From Legionella steelei (lineage in GTDB: Bacteria; Pseudomonadota; Gammaproteobacteria; Legionellales; Legionellaceae), in contig NZ_LNYY01000019.1 of assembly GCF_001468005.1 (NCBI RefSeq), positions 82,677-146,676 on the forward strand: a stretch of 64,000 nt of DNA, read 5' to 3'. The notes under the pieces were generated by a model. That model made no database searches and had not been told where the DNA came from. It worked only from the letters and a program-made list of their open reading frames with translations. Position 1 is the stretch's first letter. Each line of letters opens with the position of its first letter. Positions 36,295 to 43,960 of the stretch are shown here, piece after piece. The translations under genes and the position numbers were made by a program.

Positions 36295-36933
36295 ATGGCT
36301 GAAGATTCCTTGACAGTTGTCGCACTAAGAAACAAATTTTATAAGGACAGCCAACGTAAGGTAATGCTTGCGTTGTTAATTGCTCTTGTTGTCAATATTG
36401 TTTTAGCTGCACTATTAGTGTACATGATCACTCACCCCCCAGCTCCTAAATATTTTGCTACCAGTATTAATGGCCGTATTACACCACTGTTCCCTTTGAG
36501 TGAACCAAACCAGTCGGATTCGGCTGTATTGCAATGGGCGAATCAGGCTGCGATTGCTGCATTTACTTACAATTTTGTTAACTATAGAGACGAATTACAG
36601 GCTTCATCTGGATTTTTTACCGCCGAAGGTTGGGACCAGTTCCTAAGTGCTTTACAACAATCAAATAACTTGGATGCAGTCAAAGCCAAAAAACTGATTG
36701 TTTCTGCAGTGGCAACACGAGCACCTATTATTTTGCAAAAAGGTGTTTTAAATGGAAACTTTTCATGGCGAGTACAAATGCCTATATTGGTAACCTACCA
36801 GAGTGCGAGTGAGTTTACTCAACAAAATAATGTGGTTACTATGTTAATTACTCGTGTATCTACTTTAAATTCGCCGAGAGGGATAGGTATATCGCAATTT
36901 GTTGTAGGACCTGCCACAGGTGGAGTGTCTTAA
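36295..36933 (+). CDS. icmL: Dot/Icm protein IcmL/DotI
   Basis: A 212-aa bitopic inner-membrane protein: basic N-terminus (VVALRNKFYKDSQRKVMLAL), one helix (about residues 22-44) and a periplasmic VirB8-like domain with AVLQWANQAAIAAFTYNFVNYRDEL and FFTAEGWDQFLSALQQS. DotI/TraM family proteins form rings with DotJ at the base of the channel. Its last base is shared with the icmK start (TAATG). Confidence 0.95.
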   Translation: MAEDSLTVVALRNKFYKDSQRKVMLALLIALVVNIVLAALLVYMITHPPAPKYFATSINGRITPLFPLSEPNQSDSAVLQWANQAAIAAFTYNFVNYRDELQASSGFFTAEGWDQFLSALQQSNNLDAVKAKKLIVSAVATRAPIILQKGVLNGNFSWRVQMPILVTYQSASEFTQQNNVVTMLITRVSTLNSPRGIGISQFVVGPATGGVS

Positions 36934-38081
36934 TGAAAAAGCTGAGTTGGTTTTTAAAGTTTTGTTTGTTGCATGGAATAGTCTATTGGGTTCCGGCTCC
37001 TGTCTATGCGCAGGATCAATCAACAGATAGCGCTCAGCAGGCCTTACAACAGTTGCGTTTATTGCAACAACGGTTATCACAAAATCAGCCAGGAGGACAA
37101 AATCAGGCACTAGGACAAAATCAACCGGCACCGGCAGGAGCTCAAGCAGGGCAAAATCCAACTCCTGCGCAAAATCCGCCAGCGGATCAAGGCCCCAATA
37201 TTCCTATTCCGCTTGCTGGGAATATTTATAAAGGTCCTCCTCCAAGACCTGAGAATCCTGCTGCGCCCAATCCTAATGCGCCGCAGATAGTAACGCAAAA
37301 TGATGAGCAAATCATTGATAATAAAGCATTTAAAGATATGACAAAAAGTATCTATCCAATGAACCCAGGACAAATTGGCCAATTAAGGCAATTACATGAC
37401 ACCATGGAGTATGCTAAGGCTTCGCCCGCAGGAACCCCACCAAAACCTACAGCAACTTCTCAATTTGTAAATTTGTCTCCGGGCTCAACCCCACCGGTCA
37501 TACGTTTGGCTCAAGGGTTTGTTTCTTCATTGGTTTTTCTTGATTCCTCGGGAGCGCCATGGCCAATTGCCGCTTATGATTTGGGAGATCCTAACTCATT
37601 CAATATTCAATGGGATAAAACAAGCAATACCATAATGATTCAAGCAATGAAGTTGTACAATTATGGTAATTTGGCTGTGCGTTTGAGAGGTTTAAATACG
37701 CCAGTAATGCTTACTTTAATACCAGGACAAAAAGCAGTTGATTATCGAGTTGATTTACGTGTTCAAGGTTTTGGACCAAATGCTAAAAGTATGCCATTAG
37801 AAACAGGGATTCCCCCCTCAGCTAGTGAATTACTTCTTCATGTTTTAGATGGTGTACCTCCTCCTGGAAGTAAACGCTTAACTATTACAGGAGGAGATGC
37901 GCGTGCTTGGTTAGCCAATGACAGAATGTATGTTAGAACAAATCTTACTATATTGTCACCGGGCTGGTTGGCAAGTATGACCAGCGCAGATGGGACTCAT
38001 GCATATGAAATGCACAAATCTCCGGTGTTACTCGTTTCCTGGCATGGGAAGGTCATGCAGCTCAAGGTAGAAGGGTTATAA
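36933..38081 (+). CDS. icmK: Dot/Icm core complex protein IcmK/DotH
   Basis: A 382-aa secreted core protein with a signal peptide (cleavage after PAPVYA), a Gln/Pro-rich low-complexity linker (about residues 30-105, repeats of GQNQ/AQNP type) and a C-terminal VirB9-like domain: GSTPPVIRLAQGFVSSLVFLD, GAPWPIAAYDLGDPNSFNIQWD and VSWHGKVMQLKVEGL. DotH joins DotC, DotD, DotG and DotF in the outer-membrane ring. It abuts icmE. Confidence 0.95.
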   Translation: MKKLSWFLKFCLLHGIVYWVPAPVYAQDQSTDSAQQALQQLRLLQQRLSQNQPGGQNQALGQNQPAPAGAQAGQNPTPAQNPPADQGPNIPIPLAGNIYKGPPPRPENPAAPNPNAPQIVTQNDEQIIDNKAFKDMTKSIYPMNPGQIGQLRQLHDTMEYAKASPAGTPPKPTATSQFVNLSPGSTPPVIRLAQGFVSSLVFLDSSGAPWPIAAYDLGDPNSFNIQWDKTSNTIMIQAMKLYNYGNLAVRLRGLNTPVMLTLIPGQKAVDYRVDLRVQGFGPNAKSMPLETGIPPSASELLLHVLDGVPPPGSKRLTITGGDARAWLANDRMYVRTNLTILSPGWLASMTSADGTHAYEMHKSPVLLVSWHGKVMQLKVEGL

Positions 38082-41000
38082 ATGGCTGGCAGAAAAGAAA
38101 ATATTAAATCACTTTTTTCAAACACTCGTACCCGAGTTATTATTATTTTTACAGCAGTATTATTAGTGATTGCTGTGGTAGTCGGGTATATAAAATTAAA
38201 ATCGATAGGTACAGGCCCTTCAGCACAGGCGACTCTTGGACATGCTCCTGGAGGCATCCAGTCCATTCCTGGGGTCCTCAACCCAACTGCCCAATATGCC
38301 AAATTACAGGAAGAACAAAATGTCAACCAGGCACAAAAAGCAGAGCAAAGTGGTGGCAGTGCAATTCCAACGATTATTCGAACTCAATCTTTAGGAGAGG
38401 GGGTTGGTGTTATTGGTTCTCAAGGTGGGCAAAGTGGCGTAGGATTTGCTACTTTAGCGCGTGAAAATGAAGAAGGCGCTCAAAAAAGTCTATGGTTGCA
38501 AGCATTACAAAACGGTGGTTGTTCAAAGACAGTGGTACAACAGGTTGTTAGCCAAGGTGCGCAATTAACTGATCTAAAACAAGCATGTAGCTGTGCTCAG
38601 TTAAAGGACAATGGTTTTTCTTTACAGGATCTGAATCCAGTTTGTCCCTGTAAAGAATTAAAAGCTGCGGGATATAATGCCAGACAACTTAAAGATGCAG
38701 GCTATACTGCCTCAAGATTAAGAGATTGCGGCTTTAATGCGTGCGAATTACGTAATGCAGGTTTTACTGCTCAAGAGATGAAAGATGCAGGTTTTTCTGA
38801 TGATGAATTGAAAGGGGCCGGGTATTCTCCAGAGGAAATAGCTAAAGCCAGTGGTTTGCCAGCAGGAATAAGCGCTGCGGATGTATTAAAAGCAGGATGT
38901 AGTGTTGAAGGATTGACCAAACTACGTAAAGCAGGTGTTACAGCTTCAGCAATTCGTAGGATAAGTGGATGTAGTGCAGAGCAATTAAAAGCAGCAGGGT
39001 TTACTGCTAAAGAGTTGCGCGATGCGGGCTTTAGCGCAGCGGATTTAAAACGAGCTGGTTTTACCCCAGAGGAATTAAAAGCGGCAGGATTTACTGCTCG
39101 AGATCTATTAAATGCAGGATTTACTCCAGACGACCTTGCTAAAGCAGGATACTCCGCAGCAGAGATAAAGGCAGCAGAGGCTGAGCTTCCGCCAGGTATT
39201 ACTGCTGATGATGTAAAAAAAGCAGGTTGTGATGTTGATGCATTAAAAAGAGAAAGAGCTGCTGGAGTTAGCGCGACTTTAATTAAACAATATGCTGGAT
39301 GCAGTGCTCAAGCATTAAAAGCAGCGGGCTTTACCGATGCGGAATTAGCTAATGCAGGCTTCACTCCAGCACAAATTAGTGCGGCTACTCCTCTAACTGA
39401 TGCACAAATCAGAGCTGCGGGTTGTAACCCAGATAATTTGAAAAAGCTTTTTGCAGCCGGTGTTTCTGCCAAGCGGATTAAAGAATTAAATGGATGTAGT
39501 GCTGAAGCATTAAAGAATGCGGGTTACGATGCAAAATCATTGCTTGATGCCGGGTTTACTCCAGCGCAACTTCTTGCTGCTGGGTTTACTCCTAAGGACT
39601 TACAAAATGCAGGATTGAATCCAGCAGATATCATTGCAAATGGTCGTGTAGCCGATTGCAGTGTTGAGTCATTGAAGAAAGCAAGAGCCGCGGGTGTTAG
39701 TGCTTTGACAATCAAGAAAACGCTTGGATGTTCAGCAAAAGCACTAAAAGATGCTGGTTATACAGCTAAAGAGCTTAAAGATGCAGGATTTACAGCCGCT
39801 GAACTAAAAGCTGCGGGTTTTAGTGCTAAGGACTTAAAAGATGCTGGATTCACAGCTAAAGAATTAAAAGATGCAGGTTTTAGTGCCAAAGACTTAAAGG
39901 ATGCAGGTTTTAGTGCCAAAGACTTAAAGGATGCAGGTTTTAGCGCCAAAGACTTAAAAGATGCAGGATTTAGCGCTAAGGATTTAAAGGCAGCAGGATT
40001 CAGCGCTAAGGATTTAAAAGATGCAGGCTTTAGCGCTAAGGATTTAAAAGATGCAGGCTTTAGCGCTAAGGATTTAAAGGATGCAGGCTTTAGTGCCAAA
40101 GACTTAAAGGATGCTGGATTTAGTGCCAAAGACTTAAAAGATGCGGGTTTTAGCGCTAAGGATTTAAAAGATGCTGGCTTTACAGCAGCCGAAATGAAGG
40201 CAGCAGGTTTTAGTGCTAAAGATTTGGCTGATGCCGGATATAGCGCTGCTGATTTAAGAAACGCTGGATACAGTCCTACCGAACTTCAAAATTTGGCAGT
40301 TGCTCCCACAGGCGCGGGATCGCAAGTAGCGGGCTTGGGCGCTCCGAATGTGCAACAGGGCACATTTAACATTGGTGGAGTCCCCACTATGGGGCAGGGG
40401 GCGGCAGGAACTCCAGTACTGCCAGGATCCGCTGCTAGTAACGAACAGTTGCAAGCCATTATCAATAGACAAAATGAGCAGCAAGCGGAACAAAAATATC
40501 AACAAAAAATTCAACAAAAAAGTTCAGATATGTTATCGGCTGCAAACCAATTAATAAGTGAATGGAACAGTGTACCATCACAGAACTTTACTGCAGGTAA
40601 GGAAGAAGAGGGTGGTGGAGCAGCGTCTGCTGCAACAGCAGCGGCTGGAGCTGGTCCTGGTGGAGCAACAGTTACTCAAACCACAACCACATCAACTACT
40701 GACGTTAATATGATTAAAACAGGTGATGTGCTTTTCGCTGTAATTGATACTGCCGTTAATAGCGACGAACCAGGACCTATTCTTGCAACTATTGTTTCAG
40801 GAAGACTCAAAGGAACCAAATTAATTGGCAGCTTTAATCTACCTTCGAATGCTAACAAAATGGTTATTACATTTAATACGATGTCAATTCCTGGGGCACC
40901 AAAAACAACTCCAATTTCTGCATATGCAATTGATCCAAATACTGCAAGAACTGCTCTTTCCAGCAAAACAAATAATCATTATTTGCTGAGATACGGTTCA

Positions 41001-41273
41001 TTATTTGCTTCCTCATTTTTAGAAGGTTTTGGTAATGCATTCCAGTCAGCCAATACAACGGTTACCGTCGGTGGAACAGGTGGCGGCAATAACGTAACTG
41101 TTTCTAATGGTGTTGGCCGCTCTACGCTGGCAAATGCTGTAATTGGCTTGGCAACGGTTGGTAAGACTTGGGGACAACAAGCACAAGTATTATTTAATAC
41201 ACCTACAACTGTTGAAGTTTATGCAGGAACTCCCGTAGGTGTTTTATTTACTCAGGATGTGAAATCTTTTTAA
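38082..41273 (+). CDS. icmE: Dot/Icm core channel protein IcmE/DotG
   Basis: A 1063-aa inner-to-outer-membrane spanning protein. One N-terminal helix (about residues 16-37) precedes a long periplasmic stalk built from 10-residue AGFSAKDLKD-type repeats (about residues 185-740), broken four times by longer blocks containing conserved cysteines. The C-terminal 200 residues form the VirB10-like channel domain (MIKTGDVLFAVIDTAVNSDEPGPILATIVSG to VGVLFTQDV). The repeat count is expanded by ten almost identical units at 39871-40170. It starts directly after icmK. Confidence 0.96.
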   Translation: MAGRKENIKSLFSNTRTRVIIIFTAVLLVIAVVVGYIKLKSIGTGPSAQATLGHAPGGIQSIPGVLNPTAQYAKLQEEQNVNQAQKAEQSGGSAIPTIIRTQSLGEGVGVIGSQGGQSGVGFATLARENEEGAQKSLWLQALQNGGCSKTVVQQVVSQGAQLTDLKQACSCAQLKDNGFSLQDLNPVCPCKELKAAGYNARQLKDAGYTASRLRDCGFNACELRNAGFTAQEMKDAGFSDDELKGAGYSPEEIAKASGLPAGISAADVLKAGCSVEGLTKLRKAGVTASAIRRISGCSAEQLKAAGFTAKELRDAGFSAADLKRAGFTPEELKAAGFTARDLLNAGFTPDDLAKAGYSAAEIKAAEAELPPGITADDVKKAGCDVDALKRERAAGVSATLIKQYAGCSAQALKAAGFTDAELANAGFTPAQISAATPLTDAQIRAAGCNPDNLKKLFAAGVSAKRIKELNGCSAEALKNAGYDAKSLLDAGFTPAQLLAAGFTPKDLQNAGLNPADIIANGRVADCSVESLKKARAAGVSALTIKKTLGCSAKALKDAGYTAKELKDAGFTAAELKAAGFSAKDLKDAGFTAKELKDAGFSAKDLKDAGFSAKDLKDAGFSAKDLKDAGFSAKDLKAAGFSAKDLKDAGFSAKDLKDAGFSAKDLKDAGFSAKDLKDAGFSAKDLKDAGFSAKDLKDAGFTAAEMKAAGFSAKDLADAGYSAADLRNAGYSPTELQNLAVAPTGAGSQVAGLGAPNVQQGTFNIGGVPTMGQGAAGTPVLPGSAASNEQLQAIINRQNEQQAEQKYQQKIQQKSSDMLSAANQLISEWNSVPSQNFTAGKEEEGGGAASAATAAAGAGPGGATVTQTTTTSTTDVNMIKTGDVLFAVIDTAVNSDEPGPILATIVSGRLKGTKLIGSFNLPSNANKMVITFNTMSIPGAPKTTPISAYAIDPNTARTALSSKTNNHYLLRYGSLFASSFLEGFGNAFQSANTTVTVGGTGGGNNVTVSNGVGRSTLANAVIGLATVGKTWGQQAQVLFNTPTTVEVYAGTPVGVLFTQDVKSF
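39871..40170 (+). repeat. ten tandem 30-bp units inside icmE
   Basis: Ten consecutive in-frame 30-bp units each encode AGFSAKDLK plus Asp or Ala. Unit sequences differ at only a few synonymous sites (GCCAAAGAC versus GCTAAGGAT forms) and the two forms fall in blocks, the sign of recent duplication of multi-unit segments. Flanking repeats are more diverged at both DNA and protein level. Confidence 0.9.
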
Positions 41274-41290
41274 TTTGATGGCAGGTAAAA

Positions 41291-42142
41291 ATGGCAGATA
41301 ATGATCAAAACGATGAGTATAAGTTCGCTGAGTTAGATTCTCTTGAGAATGAATCTCTGGAGACTTCAGAGTTTGATACAAAAAGTTCTACTCCTGCAGC
41401 ACCTGATGGACAGGGGCCAAAAAAGAATATTACACGCAATGCTCTAGTTGTAGTGGGAGTCATTGTTTTTATTATGCTGATGTATAAATTTATCGGCGGG
41501 ATGTTCTCTAAATCTACTTCCACTCCGACTAAAGAGAATGTAAATCCCGCTCCTATGGCGGAAGTTACTCCCCCTCCTCCTCAGCTGCAACCACAACCTC
41601 AGCTACAAACAACGCCAACACAAATTCCTCAAGAACCTATTCAGCCACAGCCCACGGTCCAACCACAAGCGCCGGCTGCGCAAGAGAACAATACAGCGCT
41701 ACAACAAAAGGTTGCATCTATTGAAGCAAGCCAGCAAACGGTTCAATCTGAAGTGAGCTCAATGAGCCAGCAAGTAGGTAATGTCAATAATAATGTCAAT
41801 GCATTAAATGCACAGATTACCAAACTGAACCAAATGATTAGTGTTTTGAATAATCAAGTCACCAAACAATCTGAAATCATCAATGTGTTAATGGAGCGTA
41901 CAAAACCCAAACCAGTTAAACGCGTTGTTCGTGTTCGTAACGTAGTTCCACAAATAATTTACTATATAAATGCAGTAATTCCTGGTCGGGCTTGGCTAAT
42001 TGGCACAAATGGTTCTACACTTACAGTAAGAGAAGGGACAAAAATCGCAGGATATGGGACAGTTAGATTAATCGACTCTATGCAAGGGCGAGTTTTAACG
42101 AGTTCCGGGCGAGTAATTAGGTTTAGTCAAGAAGATAGTTGA
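41291..42142 (+). CDS. icmG: Dot/Icm protein IcmG/DotF
   Basis: A 283-aa inner-membrane protein: acidic cytosolic N-terminus (to about residue 45), one helix (about 50-68), a Pro/Gln-rich linker (about 85-135), a coiled coil with heptads (VASIEASQQTVQSEVSSMSQ through about 205) and a C-terminal globular periplasmic domain ending WLIGTNGSTLTVREGTKI and RVLTSSGRVIRF. DotF associates with the DotG/DotH/DotC/DotD core. Eight bases separate it from icmC. Confidence 0.94.
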   Translation: MADNDQNDEYKFAELDSLENESLETSEFDTKSSTPAAPDGQGPKKNITRNALVVVGVIVFIMLMYKFIGGMFSKSTSTPTKENVNPAPMAEVTPPPPQLQPQPQLQTTPTQIPQEPIQPQPTVQPQAPAAQENNTALQQKVASIEASQQTVQSEVSSMSQQVGNVNNNVNALNAQITKLNQMISVLNNQVTKQSEIINVLMERTKPKPVKRVVRVRNVVPQIIYYINAVIPGRAWLIGTNGSTLTVREGTKIAGYGTVRLIDSMQGRVLTSSGRVIRFSQEDS

Positions 42143-42149
42143 GGTTTTT

Positions 42150-42728
42150 ATGGCTGATACATGTACAGGCGGATCGGTAGCTTGCTGGATATCGGGTCAA
42201 GTAAATATACTAACTAATATCGCAAATTCGTTGATTCCTGTAGAGCGTTTGATTACAGGAGGTGCATATTTGATTGGATGTGCCTTTTTGTTTAAAGCGA
42301 TCTATAGTTTAAAAGTATATGGCGAGGCGCGGACGATGATGTCGAATAATACAAGCATCAAAGAACCAGTTATGTATTTGTTAGTTGGTGCGATATTTAT
42401 TTATTTTCCAACGGCTTTTTCGGCATTAATGGTAACCACATTTGGTTATCAAAATGTCCTTTCCTATGCGCCGGTAAGTAGTAATAATCCTACGCTGGAT
42501 ACTTTATTCGGAACTGGAAGCGTCGTTGGAAGACCTTTAACAATTATTATTCAGGTAATTGGCTTAGTCGCCTTTGTAAGAGGATGGGTATTGATTGCGC
42601 GTTCTGCTTCGCAAGGACAACCCCCAGGTGGGACTGGTAAAGGTTTAATGCATGTGTTCGGAGGAATATTAGCAATTAACATCATCGGAACACTTGAGAT
42701 GATTAATAATACTTTATATGGGGGGTAG
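42150..42728 (+). CDS. icmC: Dot/Icm inner-membrane protein IcmC/DotE
   Basis: A 192-aa polytopic membrane protein with about four helices (residues 20-50, 70-95, 125-150, 165-188). Hallmarks are IANSLIPVERLITGGAYLIGCAFLFKAIY and a GRPLTIIIQVIGLVAFVRGW segment. It is related to IcmD/DotP and DotV-like proteins. Its exact role is not established; it is required for secretion in L. pneumophila. It is encoded 7 bases after icmG. Confidence 0.93.
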   Translation: MADTCTGGSVACWISGQVNILTNIANSLIPVERLITGGAYLIGCAFLFKAIYSLKVYGEARTMMSNNTSIKEPVMYLLVGAIFIYFPTAFSALMVTTFGYQNVLSYAPVSSNNPTLDTLFGTGSVVGRPLTIIIQVIGLVAFVRGWVLIARSASQGQPPGGTGKGLMHVFGGILAINIIGTLEMINNTLYGG

Positions 42729-42783
42729 CAGCAGAGTGGAATGTACTGATTTGTTTTAAAATTTAAATTTGAGGAGAAAAAAG

Positions 42784-43173
42784 GTGAAAAGCAAACTCAT
42801 TAGTAAATCTGATTACAAATATTGGATAGGCAGTTTCATTTGCCTAAGCTTATTGGTTTTGTTTAGCCAAGATGCGGCAGCAGGCCAGTCCATAGGGTCG
42901 ATGGCATCAAACATTACTTCGTCATTTACAAACTTGACAAAACTGATCACCGCAGGTTCTTATCTGGCTGGATTGGGATTTTCAATTGGTGCTATTATGA
43001 AGTTTAAACAGCACAAAGATAACCCGACACAAATTCCAATAGGTACACCAATTGCATTAGTTTTTATCGCTGCGGCTTTATTGTTCCTACCTACAATTTT
43101 AGGAGTTACTGGAGCAACAATGTTCGGGGGTAGTGGTGGTACAACTGCTGGACCTACAGGTACAGTTTATTAA
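42784..43173 (+). CDS. icmD: Dot/Icm inner-membrane protein IcmD/DotP
   Basis: A 129-aa protein with three hydrophobic segments, the first acting as a signal or anchor (FICLSLLVLFSQDAAAGQS). The part NLTKLITAGSYLAGLGFSIGAIMKFKQH parallels the IcmC motif LITGGAYLIGCAFLFKAIY, so the two are paralogues. GTG 42784 preceded by GAGGAG is preferred to the TTG at 42769. A strong terminator follows, ending the icmN-D unit. Confidence 0.92.
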   Translation: MKSKLISKSDYKYWIGSFICLSLLVLFSQDAAAGQSIGSMASNITSSFTNLTKLITAGSYLAGLGFSIGAIMKFKQHKDNPTQIPIGTPIALVFIAAALLFLPTILGVTGATMFGGSGGTTAGPTGTVY

Positions 43174-43226
43174 GAAGCGGCTAATCGCATAATAGTTGCT
43201 TTTATAATAATGGTAAGATTCATTTT

Positions 43227-43260
43227 GATCCTCTCCCCGTTAAGGGGAAGAGGATCTTTT
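43227..43260 (+). terminator. terminator between icmD and icmJ
   Basis: GATCCTCTCCCC and GGGGAAGAGGATC form a 12-bp stem with one bulged base and a GTTAA loop, followed by TTTT. It separates icmJ-icmB from the upstream structural genes; the icmJ promoter would lie in 43261-43305. Confidence 0.75.
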
Positions 43261-43318
43261 AATAGGTATTAAAACGAATAATTGCCAAAGTTTATTGTAT
43301 TCAATGTGAGCCGAGGAT

Positions 43319-43945
43319 ATGGCAGTTAATCAAGAACAAAATAAATTAAAATTAATGGCTACGCCTGGTTCATGGCGTTTATATTCTGCAAGAAAGGTTG
43401 ACGAACGATTTAAGGCGTTTGAGCAAAAAGTATTTCATAGAGACAGATATACATGTAGGTTTTGTGGATTTCAAGCACGCTTATTTCAAGAAGTAGTTAA
43501 TCTTGATAATAATTATGCGAACAACAAGTTAGATAATTTGGTGACTTCTTGTTGTTTCTGCGCACAGTGTTTTTTTGTTGAATCCGTTGGTGTTGGTGGT
43601 TATGGTGGAGGTACATTAATTTATCTTCCCGAACTAACCCAGCCCGAGTTAAATAGTATCTGTCATGTGTTATTTTGTGCGATTACTAATGATACCGGCT
43701 ATAAATCGAGTGCACAGAATATTTATCGAGCATTCAAATTTCGTTCACAACTTGTGGAGGAGAAATTTGGTGAGGGAACCAGTGATCCTGCCATATTTGG
43801 TCAGTTAATGATCGATGCAGGAGTGAATGACGAAGAGAGACGATCTCAATTATTTAAAAATATACTTCTATTGCCTTCAAGAGCTAAATTCCGTAAACAA
43901 ATTGAAAAATGGGCTGCGAGTGCACTAGAAGAAATTTCAAGTTAA
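43319..43945 (+). CDS. icmJ: Dot/Icm coupling-complex protein IcmJ/DotN
   Basis: A 208-aa cytosolic protein with an HNH-like zinc-binding N-domain: YTCRFCGFQ supplies the first cysteine pair and SCCFCAQCFFVE the second. In L. pneumophila DotN binds the DotL tail and is part of the coupling complex. ATG 43319 has GAGGAT just upstream. It is followed 15 bases later by icmB. Confidence 0.94.
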   Translation: MAVNQEQNKLKLMATPGSWRLYSARKVDERFKAFEQKVFHRDRYTCRFCGFQARLFQEVVNLDNNYANNKLDNLVTSCCFCAQCFFVESVGVGGYGGGTLIYLPELTQPELNSICHVLFCAITNDTGYKSSAQNIYRAFKFRSQLVEEKFGEGTSDPAIFGQLMIDAGVNDEERRSQLFKNILLLPSRAKFRKQIEKWAASALEEISS

Positions 43946-43960
43946 AAGAGAGGTAATGGA

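Noticed and set aside
39758-40129. 123-codon reverse-strand ORF inside icmE
   Set aside because: It is the antisense reading of the 30-bp repeats (endless ALKPASFKSL-type units) and has no ribosome site; icmE is certain in the forward frame.
38082-41273. CRISPR-like array suggested by regular 30-bp repeats
   Set aside because: The repeats are contiguous, in frame and coding, without spacers; they belong to the IcmE stalk.
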